Origin: Marchantia polymorpha subsp. ruderalis
Taxonomy: Eukaryota; Streptophyta; Marchantiopsida; Marchantiales; Marchantiaceae
DNA: 64,000 nucleotides
Direction: 5' to 3'
Assembly: GCA_037833965.1 (NCBI GenBank)
Contig: AP031356.1
Coordinates: 1,634,501-1,698,500, forward strand
A program made the translations under genes and the position numbers. Below the pieces are notes generated by a model. That model was given only the letters and a program-made list of their open reading frames with translations. It made no database searches and was not told the DNA's origin. Below, one piece after another: positions 24,367-33,911 of the stretch (its first letter is position 1; each line of letters begins with the position of its first letter).

Positions 24367-24409
24367 GTTAATAGTGTCCGCCTGTTCATAACGGGCGGAC
24401 ACTATTAAC
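24367..24409. repeat. Perfect 16-bp inverted repeat, 11-nt loop
   Basis: GTTAATAGTGTCCGCC (24367-24382) is perfectly repeated in inverse at 24394-24409. GTCCGCCTG occurs again near 25467 at the right side of the hAT-like block. Confidence 0.95.
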
Positions 24410-25150
24410 AAGGTCACGATGAATCGTTGGTGCGGTGTGACTCGTGCCTTTGCTGAACTCATCACATGACACCACGCGGACGTGCCGGATCCAATAATCA
24501 TCAATCAAGTGCATGATGTTAGTGCTGTACGACGTCTATGTGGCCTTGTTTGTTTAAATATCAGTGAAAAATGGATCACGTTTGTTATCCTTGAAGTGTT
24601 TGTGCACTATGGCCTAAAGCTTGACGATGCTCTTGTCGTAGTGATCCATGGTCGTGCGCTTGATGGTCTGACGAGATTGCAACAAGTCCTCCGTGAGCAA
24701 CGATGTCTTGCTTGCAAAGGCAATGTTTAGGGCTCTCTGGATGGCGTTCTCAAATCTCGCGCCTTCCACTGATCCAAACAGCCGAATATCCCATGCACAC
24801 ATGTTGAAGAGAAAATTGGTCATGCTGATCTTGGCAGAGTCGATATGTACGACCTTCTTGGTATCTCAAAGAAGTAAGCTACTCAAGTTAGCTGCAACAG
24901 TCACACGCGAGCATTTGTGCGATCATTGACGACATGCCATCCCGGGAGTTGTATACGTAAACAGTGAAGCAAGTGGACTTGATGCAGGCGCACAAGTATA
25001 ACTATTTGATTTGCACTTTGCCATCCGAATCTACTGATATCTCGATGCACATCCATTCATTAGTTACCTTTGAGACAACTTGATCCATGCGCTGCCATAG
25101 TTTGTTACTCGATGGTCGAGTCTTAGACTTAGTCTTGAACGGCATCACTA

Positions 25151-26500
25151 CTACCGATTTTTACTGCTTAAATCAAGGGATATTTTCTTCTTGACGTCAT
25201 CAAGCGACTCAAAATTCTCCATGACACGTGCGTATCAACTAATAAATAACAATAAATCCATGTTGCCAGTCATACTTGGACGTGAGCATTTTATTTGTAC
25301 ATCTTGATTCACGCACAAGTTTTGTATAATTTTACTCTTCCTTTTAAAAAAAATCATCTCCAAGATGATTTCTTCAATCCTAGAACGGAAAAATATAATA
25401 AAAATTAATTAGTTTGATTAATTTATATCAATTTTATGAAGATTTTATTTTTGAATTCCCTAGACGTCCGCCTGCTTAGGATGCACTAACCGCCTGCAGC
25501 CGGCAGCTTGTCAAGACCCTGGCCGCAGCCCCATCCGATTTGCGACTGCGGTTAGCTTTAGACCACACTAGCGTTAATTGATTGCAAGTGGACGTACAAG
25601 CTGAAGGATAGTTTAACATGTGACAAGGCATGAATCTTCAAAGCCAGGTGTGAGGTGGCAATTTTTTGAATAGGAAATATAGTAGTATTTTATAGTGTTT
25701 TTTGCAAAAAAAATACCTATTAGATTTATCTATATTAGATCAATAATAGAAAAATTTAGATATACCTATCTTGGCAATGGATCAGACTAGATAAAAATCA
25801 ATGGCACCTGCCATCTCATGCATATGAAAGTTAAAGTAAGGTTATGAACTTTTCTTATTTGAGTTGTCTTAATTGTAGCCCTAGAATACACTCAAAAATA
25901 TTTATCACCAGAATTTTTCTTGGGTTTACGGTAAGAGGTTTTTAGCACTTTGAATCAATCAAATGATGTTGGTGCGGGAGTTTTGTGAGAAGAACTACAG
26001 CGTTGCTGGTGGAGATGAGGTTTGATGAAACCTCCGAGGGGTTAGGGGGTTAGAATTAGCTTGCGGAAGTTTACTCGTAGAAATGAAGTCACATGCTATG
26101 ATTAGAACAGGCAAAATATCCGAACTAGCGAGAGGAGTGCTTGAGGTTATGTGTTCGAGGAGATCGGACGAGTGACTTTCAGTGGATGTAGAATTATCAC
26201 GTCTGAGATAAGGTGCGTAGGAGCCAGCATAGGCAAGAGAAATCAGGAGTAGCAATTGGCAAGATTCTTTGTCGTTTGCATGTTTGATTGGATTATAGAG
26301 GTGGAAATAGTCACGACGGAACTCGGAGTTTTGATAAACGCTAAGGGGTTGCACAAGAATATGGGCTGTTTTGAATTTTAGAAGAAGTTAGATAGATTGA
26401 AGAGTTTCAACTACTGAAATATTAGCGATGTTCAAAGTGTGAAACTCCTGAACTCAAATATATCTAAGAAGCATCTCTCGGAGTTAAACAGTCGGCAGCT
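25151..26500. other. Insert DNA between hAT remnant and cpFtsY fragment
   Basis: No gene recognised. A minus-strand open frame at 25995-26354 (119 codons, Ser/Leu-rich) shows no motif. A GC-rich patch at 25480-25575 may hold the other end of the hAT element, but no convincing terminal inverted repeat could be paired by eye. Confidence 0.4.
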
Positions 26501-26508
26501 ACAACCTC

Positions 26509-27480
26509 GTGAAGCTGCTGGCAAGGCGAGGCAGGCACCGAGGGCTTGCCCAAAGCTTGGCTGATACCTGGCTGCTCCGCAGGCACGGTGTGAAAAAGGA
26601 TTCATCTCCGCTTAGAAACATAAGTGGCTTTGGTGTTCGAGAGTCGTCACGTTCGTGTTATGAATCTTCTGCATCTACGGTTTCAGGGTGCGAAGGATTG
26701 CTGAAACTCCAACTTTAGAAGAGACTTGAAAACGGAAGGGAGAGACATTGCTAAACACGGGCCCGCTTATGGTCCCAAGGCATGAGTGGAAGCCATGTCG
26801 AGACACAGAAGATGATGGGAGGAGTCTCACATGAATCAGGTGTGAAGCAGGAAGCTAAGAGAACGTGGAGTTTTTTGGTATACTCAGCCATGTTATCAAG
26901 AAGAAGGCGAAGGAAGACATCGACCGACTCTACAACTGACTTTTCAAAAAATGATAGAGAATTTGTCGATCGTGAATGAGCTCCTCACGAAATGCAATCT
27001 ATCTAACTCTTGGACTGTGCTCGACGAATTGGAGGAGGCTTTACTTGTTGCAGATTTTGGATCGAGAACCGCTTCCAAGATTGTCGACGAGTTGCGAACA
27101 AAAATTTTGAAGGGAAAGTTGAAGACAGGTCCAGAGATCAAGACATTGCGGAAAGCAAACATTCTGAATCTACTTACATAGAAAGTGACGACGACCAAGT
27201 TGCAGCTGGGCATTAGCCGTCCTGATGATGATCGTGGATGTAAATGGAGGTGGAAAAACAACAAGTAGATCTGCAGGAAAGTTGGCCCTTAGGTCAAGAA
27301 GATAGAAGACACAAAGGTGACACCTTCAGGGCAGCCGCTTTTGAACAATTGGATGTATGGGCCGAAAGGACAGGTTCAGATATAGAAGTATGTGAAGAGG
27401 AGAAGAAAAGACCTGCTGCAGTGCTTGCGTAGGCTACGAGACAAGCAGTCGAGAGAGGAAGCCAAAGGTCAGCAAACTCC
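26509..27480 (+). pseudogene. Intronless frameshifted copy of chloroplast SRP receptor FtsY
   Basis: cpFtsY is the GTPase receptor that docks chloroplast SRP at the thylakoid and delivers light-harvesting proteins. Pieces in family order: EFFGILSHVIKKKAKEDIDR (from 26868); ENLSIVNELL, VLDELEEALLVADFGSRTAS and KLKTGPEIK (26951-27181); KLQLGISRP (about 27197); MMIVDVNGGGKTTS (about 27225), the P-loop; GDTFRAAAFEQLDVWAERTG (about 27322); and, after a TAG, ATRQAVERGS. These sit in at least four frames. The first Gly of the P-loop (G-V-N-G-G-G-K-T in the family) is Asp. The catalytic G3 and later motifs are missing. Homology runs without introns, suggesting a cDNA-derived or captured copy. The Ser-rich frame at 26509-26718 could be the old transit peptide, but this is a guess. 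Confidence 0.85.
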
Positions 27481-27612
27481 CACAATAGAAACTCATTAGA
27501 GAGTGGGGCTAGTACTTCACAAGTACACCTCTCTTCTCTTTAACCTACGATGAGAATACCTCCCGCTTATAATGGTAGTATCTCATTAATCTCTCTAAAT
27601 AAGCAGGAGTGA

Positions 27613-28592
27613 TGGGGTGATAAGACTATCAGTCTATTTGAAAACAACTTTGCTAGTTCAGAGCCAACTAGTCTTTTTGAGGAAATGAGCAATCTGCTAA
27701 TAGCAAAGTACAAGGCAGTCGTTCAAGAAGTGGAAGCCAAAACATTCTTGGAACAAGAATCTTTGTCTCAAATGCTCGAGTCGAAAGATTTAGAGTTAAA
27801 CGAATTGAGTAAGAGAATGAAAGACGCTGCTTCACATATGGCTCAGCAAGAGACGTTGTCCAAGGCTTAATGCAGCAGGTAAACAAGCTGAGAGGGGAGC
27901 TTGCGAAGGCAAACGGGGAAAGAGATGCTTTGAAGAACGAGCTTGTACTTGCTGAGCAAAGAACAGCAAATATCAGGGAGAAGCTGAGTCTTGCTGTGAA
28001 GAATGGCAAGGACGTTGTGCAACAGCGAGACTCTTTGAAACAATCATATTCCAAGCACATCTCTGAGATGCAACTAAAGGTCAATTTGGCTGAAGCAGAA
28101 GCGGATAGTAGCAGAAAGGTAGTCGATGTAACGTCTACTGAGCTAGAGAAATGTCACAAAACAGTTCACGCTCTGGGAGCACAGGTGAAGTCTGTGACAA
28201 AGGAGAAAGATGACCTTCTCGAGCAGCTGGAAAGGTCAAAGACGAAGCACATGAATGACGTCAAAGAGGATGCCAACGAAAAAACCCAGCTTGAATCTGG
28301 TATCGACTACCTGAAGAATGTCATAGCCAGTCAAAAGGAGGATATGGAGAGTCTGATGAGAAAGTTTGAAGAGCTCAATGACTTGTACAACTCATTGAGT
28401 GATCGAAGTATGAAGGATGCCACAGAGACAACTAGCTTGCGGTATGATACCAATTTCCTACACAAGCACATTGCTGAACTCAAGCTGAGCATGGAAATAG
28501 AAGCAGCAGCCAGGCAAAAGCTGGAGGCTGATTCCGACGCAGTTGTGGCTTGCATCCAGGAGGTTACGCAGGGAGGATATAGTTGTCATTAG
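27613..28592 (+). pseudogene. Intronless fragment of a long coiled-coil protein, TNO1-like
   Basis: An open frame from 27613 to the TAA at 27868 is followed after a single-base-type frameshift by 240 open codons (27870-28592). The product is almost all coiled coil (rich in E, K, L, Q). It contains REKLSLAVKNGKDVVQQRD. A near-identical motif (REKLS-AV-KGK-LVQQRD) is typical of plant TNO1/TSA1-like proteins, giant coiled-coil tethers of the trans-Golgi network; that is from memory. Only about 325 residues of a protein normally well over 1000 long are present, with no start and no C-terminal anchor. It begins about 130 bases after the cpFtsY copy, on the same strand. Far fewer lesions than in the surrounding copia suggest later arrival. 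A still-expressed short gene is possible but less likely. Confidence 0.6.
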
Positions 28593-29570
28593 GATTGGAT
28601 GAATAGGTAGTCTTAGTAATTTACGAGAGCTTCAGACTTGAAGCGCGGTCTTGTTTAATAGGGAATTGATGGAATTCTACAAGATTGGGGAATTGATGGA
28701 AGGAATGAGTGTGGCAGAAGTGCAATTGTTTTAAGAAAACGTAGTTCAGCGTCAGTTCAAAGTCTTCTCTGATTATGGTGGTGTCAAAGGTTGAGGAGAT
28801 TAAGAGAGTGAGGTAGAGGAGAAGGTAGAAGAGAGATGAACAAGGGATTGCTCGACAGCCTCAACACTTGCACGAAGCTTTGTCCGCTAATCTCAAGATA
28901 CCCCAGCAAGCTAAGGAGAGAAACTGTTCGGCATCATCAAGGATAAAGTTACCCCCCTCGGGAGTGAAGAATCAGATTTCTATGTGAGATTAGGTGATAC
29001 TACTTTTAGTTCAAATGAGATGATTTTTTCAATGTTTTATTTGTAGAAATACCTTCGACCCTTGGCATTGGCCTTTCGGTGAGGTCTTAGCCTTGGCCTT
29101 TCAGGGGTGCTTGGGACTTTTTGCATACTATATAGTGTGGTGTTGGAGAGTTTAAAAGGGGGATTGGCATCAAGAGATTACGAGCTTAGAGCCTGAGAGG
29201 TAGTGTCCCTTTTCTTTTTCTCATGGCTGATGAGATGCAAGTTAGTGATACTTTACTTGTGTGACTCATGTAGATTTCTAGCAGCCAGCTTTCCTTGTGT
29301 ACTCCTAAGAAGTCTTGGACTTTCCTCGTATGGTAGCTATGAGACGTAGTCTAGAAGGTTGAGAGTAATATTTGATGGTTATTTCCAGATGGGAGTTAGC
29401 ACATCTTGGTGACAGCAATGTGTGATCCCATCGGTAAAGTAGTGAGGGTAGAAATAGATTGTTTGCAATTCTTGAGTAGTGTTGCTCTTCCGGTGACGGA
29501 AATAAAATATATCACATGTACGTCTCAGTGTAACATGATTTTTAGTATTTTCTTTAACTAGGGGGCCCTT
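28593..29570. other. Right part of the insert, no gene recognised
   Basis: About 1 kb with short frames only. Copia RT homology resumes just to the right. I see no terminal repeat that would mark the end of the inserted element. Confidence 0.45.
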
Positions 29571-30090
29571 CCAGTAAATCTGGTTACAATGACAAGGTAT
29601 ATTTCATCACATAAGGATGTTATTGGTGAAATACCTTATAACAAGTCTTGACACTAGGTTGGTGGCTAGAGGTTTCACAAAGGAGAAGGTGTGGACTACA
29701 AAGTTTTTTCACCTGTAGCAAATTATGCTACGATTCGTCTAGTATGTGCACTAGTTGCGATATTAAGTCTTGTTATGGATCGTATGGATGTGGTTACAGC
29801 TTTTTCATATGAGTTTTTAGAAGAAAAAATCTACATGAGACAACTAGTTGGCTTTGAAATGAATGGTCAAGAGAGGTTGGTTTGTAACTATATGGATTTC
29901 AGCAAACTCTTAGGCAGTGGAACACGCGCTTTGATGAGTTCATGAAGACACAAGGTTTTTCACGGAGTGTGTATGATACTTGTGTCTACGTGAAGAAGTT
30001 GAATGATGAGATTTTCAATCTTATTATCCTAGTATTCTACGTAGATGATATGCTCATCTTGGCAAAAAATTAATACGTTGACATTGACAA
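29571..30090 (+). pseudogene. Copia reverse transcriptase, right fragment
   Basis: Reads SSHKDVIGEIPYNKS (about 29612-29655), then a frame change into VDYKVFSPVANYATIRL, LVMDRMDVVTAFSYEFLEEK and IYMRQLVGFE (29691-29875). This is the canonical copia RT core, in which D-V-x-T-A-F holds a catalytic Asp. Further right FDEFMKTQGFSRSVYDTCVY and LIILVFYVDDMLILAKN (about 30020-30070) carry the Y-V-D-D active site. Frames are broken at least three times. Confidence 0.85.
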
Positions 30091-30511
30091 GTTGACAAAT
30101 TGACTACGACGTTGACAAATGCAAGAACCAGTTGAAGTCTGCATTTAAGGTGAACAATTTGGGAGATTCTAAGAATATATTAAGAATGAATATTCATAGA
30201 AATTTAGTGAAGAAGAGGTTATGATTGAATTATGGCAAGTATATATGACGTATATTTGATAGGTTCAACATGGCTGATTTTATAGAAGTATGGACTCCTT
30301 TGGCAACACAATTCAAACTTTTTGTGTCTCAATGTTTTACCAATGTCATTGAAAAAGAAAAAATGTCATGTGTTTCTTATGAACAAGGTGTGGACAGTCT
30401 CATGTATTGAATGGTGTGCACGAAGCTTGATATTGTTCTAGCAGTGGTCAAGGTGAGCATGTATATGTCAAATCTAGAGAAGGTTCACTACAAGCAGTGA
30501 AATGAATTCTC

Positions 30512-31042
30512 ATGTATTTGAAGAGTATTAAATATTATGACTTACTGTTTGATGCTTCATTAGACAATGTCAAATACTTGTTAGGCTATATTATTGCTGA
30601 CTGCGGAGAAGATTTAGACCAGAGGAAATCTACAACAGAGTATGTGTTTATACTTGGTGGTGGAAGCATTAGTTGGAAATCTACCTTGCTGAAGTGTGTA
30701 GCTCAATCTACAACGGAAATCAAATATGTGGCGGCAGCAAAAGTAGCAAAGGAAACTATTTCGCTAGACACGTTTATCATCAAAATGGGATTAAAACAGT
30801 AAGTGATCAATCCTCATTGTGATAGTCATAGTGCTTTACATCTGGCTGCAAATCAGGTGATGGACATCATAGTGAAGCACATCGACCTCATGTATCATTT
30901 TATTAGACAAGCAGTGTTTGATAATAGGATTGAACTAGTGGGTATACTCAAGCTAGCTGATGTGTTTCTCAAAGTTATACCTTTGGAGATTTTCAGTTAC
31001 CATTGTGCTAGAATGCAAGTTATGTATGGGGAGCAAAGGTAG
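30512..31042 (+). pseudogene. Copia RNase H remnant
   Basis: Frame 30512-30802 reads YLLGYIIADCGEDLDQRKST, SISWKSTLLKCVAQSTTEIK and YVAAAKVAKE. After one TAA, NPHCDSHSALHLAANQ and HIDLMYHFIRQ follow (30803-31042). The order and catalytic-region residues fit copia RNase H. It is the least damaged part of the element. Confidence 0.85.
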
Positions 31043-31219
31043 AGTTTGCTAGTAGTCTTTTCAATTGCCTTTTATATTATTACTCTATACTATTATGGCT
31101 ACGGTTTAGTTCTACTTAACTCTAGTTATAAAGAGGCGCCTTGTGTTAGGGTTTTTTTTGGAACTTACCGCGGAGTAATTATATAGATTATAGAGGTTAC
31201 TATTTCCTCAACATACGTT

Positions 31220-31229
31220 AAGGGAAAGA
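31220..31229 (+). other. Polypurine tract of the copia element
   Basis: AAGGGAAAGA lies one base before the 3' LTR. Such a tract primes plus-strand DNA synthesis. Confidence 0.75.
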
Positions 31230-31230
31230 T

Positions 31231-31479
31231 TGTTGCTGTTAACTTCATTTTTGGGGTAACCTTCTAATTTTGTCAGCTGGAATCGGTTAGGATTGGGATA
31301 CTTATATCCCCAGTCATTAGTCTATAGCCTGCCGCGCTGCATGTTTTATCGAAGCCATTTCCTTTTGCACGTAGATGTAGCCTAGAAGGATGAACCATGT
31401 ACTCACGTGTATACTCGTTTTTCTTCATGTGTATTCATCTGTGCTTGTTACTATCACCAGTATTATTTCTCTTCTAATA
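31231..31479 (+). repeat. 3' LTR of the copia element
   Basis: Aligns along its length with 18527-18776; starts TGTTGCTGTTAAC and ends near CTTCTAATA. The following TTAAA (31480-31484) repeats the five bases left of the 5' LTR. Confidence 0.85.
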
Positions 31480-31484
31480 TTAAA

Positions 31485-33227
31485 AAAATATTACATTTTC
31501 TTATAGAAAGTAAAGCAGCTTGCTTGTGAACAATTCAAGACCCATCAAAAGTCTAGAAAATGAAATCGATAGGTATCAAAATCCCCAAACCCATATAGTT
31601 ATAAAAGCATTGCAGTTCAACTCGAAACAACCCCAAGAATAAAAAAAAAAACAGACAACTCACAGTGTCTCGCAAAATTTGAGTGAATTTGCATCGTGAT
31701 CCATCATAAGGCTCTTGCATCAGAACCCATTGCTATAAAAAGGTCGCCCTTTGCAGCTTAGAAGTCTATCATACATAATATCCAACACTCTTATTTGAAC
31801 TCATAATCTGGACCTTGAGTATGATAACAACTTAGCGGATTACTGGATGCTCCAGATACCTCTAGCTTGGATATCACACAAGAAGTACAGGAAGAAGAAA
31901 TCTGAGCTTCGGAGGAAGTTCCGGATTTCTAACTACTCTTTGAAATGTTGCCAGGCCGATCTTCTCCACGTAGTCCTGGTGCTTCAGACAAGGTTTTGTG
32001 TCTTCGAGCGGCCTCAACGTATTCTTCTCGTTGGCTTGATCCTACACTCCTTGAGGATTTTCTGGAACAATGTTGTTGCCTGGGCTCTTGACTTAGTGAG
32101 AAAGAACTACAAAAAGCTCCAAGAGGAACACAATAGACTTGTTCAAACCACTCTGCTCTCTAGTGGAATAATTTGGACTTAATAGGGGAAACTAGAAATC
32201 CATAATACACAATAAGTCCAAGGCTCTTGTAGAATCATGATTTATGAAGATAATTTGTTGGAAATTGGCATTTTCTGTCATCATTTGCATATTTATGTAT
32301 ATTTAGCCTTTTAGTCCCACTGACTTGATTTATTTACCATTTACCATATATACCATGTAGTAAGAATATTTTGTTTCAAGCACATCTTAATTCATTGTTC
32401 TGAATTTTATATATATATATATATATATGAAATTATGTAAATACAGAGGTACTCAATGCTTTAGCAAATCAGCAAGCGGTCGTGAAATCGAATGCTTAGC
32501 CTCACAGGAATCAAACTGTAAACCAGCACTTTCTAAGCATAACACATATATTAGACTATTTTGTTGCATAAAGTGGCTGTCCACAATTTTGATACTTTGT
32601 TTGTATAGTAATTGCCTTCTTTTTTATTGCACCGTTTGGTGGGTCTTTAGAATATTATCATATAAAATATATTAAGATTGAAAATAATAATTATGTTCAT
32701 TTAGATTGTGTCGTGGTTGGATTACATATAGAAATTATCACTTTAATCATCTAATGTGTGCACTTTTATGAAAGTCTGTATAGAATTGACCCATTTCGTG
32801 ATGGATGGATTCCATATGGAACTTTAACAGTTTTGGAGCAAATAACGCTTACTTTGAGTCTTGAATAACAAAAGCGAATCAAACTTACACCTACAAATTA
32901 ACCTTCTTCAAAACATACATTAAGTGCCACATTAATGCGCATCCGAATTCCTTGCGTGGGCTATGCTTTGACCTGCTCCAGGGACAAAGACTTTTAAAAG
33001 TCACGAGCGTATGTTAGGCGAGATTCGCAGCATATTTCAAGAGCCTGCTCAGAGGGTTGGTTTATCAAAATCGTGACTCATCAACATCGTGACTGCATTG
33101 GCGTTGCTCTCTTTGACGGCATGCATGGTACACCACAGAGAAGCTGAGGAACAAGACCTCCCTCGAGTAATCGAGTTCCCTAACTGTAAAGTCGCAGCTC
33201 TCGAACGCCCTTGAACCGCGTCGTCCA
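31485..33227. other. Intergenic DNA with a weak open frame and an (AT)n run
   Basis: A TATA-like CTATAAAAAGG at about 31734 precedes an open frame at 31847-32182 (111 codons, basic and hydrophobic). I do not recognise the product, and a different frame over the same bases looks equally protein-like. An (AT)n microsatellite lies at about 32408-32428. I see no secure gene. Confidence 0.4.
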
Positions 33228-33800
33228 CTAACCAGTGAGACTAACCGTTACTCCGGCGGCACAAGTCTTGGGCCGGTTGAAAGGAAGGTAAGGTAACTGG
33301 TTGGTGAGAGCGTCCAGTTTGAAATGTACGTGTGCGCGAATCGTGAGCGTCGCTATCGAACCTGGGTGAGAAACCGACGGACACGATTGGTGCATGAAGT
33401 GGATCAAGAATTCCCGCACGCTGGCAACGTAGGAAGGAGGTAAGTACAGCCAACTCTCGCATTCCGAGACGGAATCTAATCTAATCGCGACCTTCGGTCC
33501 CGCCGCGAGATGGTCAGGAATGCGACGGACGCGAAAGTCGAATGTTGCGACGGGCCGTTCTCTCCGCTTTCCCGCCCGGGTCCAATCAGTAGTCCACTCG
33601 ATTCGTTCCGGGCCGCCGGAGTTCCCCGCTTCAAAACGACCGTTCAAATCGTCGTAGCTGTCATCGTGACAATGCTTTTCTGGCGCCAAAGCCACCTCTG
33701 TACACCTGCACAACCGAAGGTTTGGCTCAGTTGTTCGAGTCTGCGACTTCTTCAAAACATTGATAATAATAACATATATATGACTACAACTTCTACAAAA
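33228..33800. other. GC-rich island, open on both strands
   Basis: The minus-strand frame 33911-33228 (227 codons) and the plus-strand frame 33510-33803 are both open over this island. The 5' third of the minus frame is AT-rich and looks non-coding; the rest (for example VREFLIHFMHQSCPSVSHPG) is unfamiliar. It may be a lost exon, a promoter-type island or chance. No domain is recognised. Confidence 0.25.
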
Positions 33801-33911
33801 TGATAAAGATTTATTTTTTAATTGTATACGTTCTTTCATATTTGTCAGATAATATCTTATTTTTGGTTTTAATCTTTCATTCAAATATTTGAATGAAATA
33901 AGTTCATTCAA

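Larger units (their letters stand above)
23050..25150 (-). pseudogene. Decayed hAT-family transposase
   Basis: Read on the minus strand in several frames. The most telling part (24215-23967) reads RIVDGIKQPHVYVFYDKAKD and then DTMDELKN, matching the central region of plant hAT transposases with a DUF659 domain (pattern L-V-D-x-x-x-K-P-x-M-G-Y-I-Y-E-A-M-D-x-A-K). Upstream, at 24823-24614, is a stretch that could be the DUF659 start (NFLFNMCAWDIRLF, FENAIQRALNI). About 24560 gives FFTDI-stop-TNKA, like the T-D-x-W-T catalytic neighbourhood. The usual Cys/His BED finger was not seen. Stops and frameshifts are frequent; it is a relic. It runs opposite to the host copia element. Confidence 0.55.
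18527..31479 (+). mobile_element. Complete but dead Ty1/copia element, split by a 6.8-kb insertion
   Basis: The outer structure is that of one LTR retrotransposon: 5' LTR 18527-18776, PBS 18779-18790, gag about 20.4-20.9 kb, protease/integrase about 20.95-22.4 kb, start of RT to about 22.75 kb, remainder of RT and RNase H at 29.57-31.04 kb, polypurine tract 31220-31229 and 3' LTR 31231-31479. The same five bases TTAAA flank it at 18522-18526 and 31480-31484, the target size copia integrases make. The coding order gag-PR-IN-RT-RH defines copia. All reading frames carry stops and frameshifts. The RT gene is interrupted by unrelated DNA between about 22.75 and 29.57 kb. Without it the element would be about 6.1 kb. 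Confidence 0.8.

Noticed and set aside
29540..29575. Helitron-like 3' end (CTAG near the right border of the insert)
   Set aside because: No terminal hairpin precedes it, the next base is not the expected T, and the left border lacks a clear TC start between A and T.
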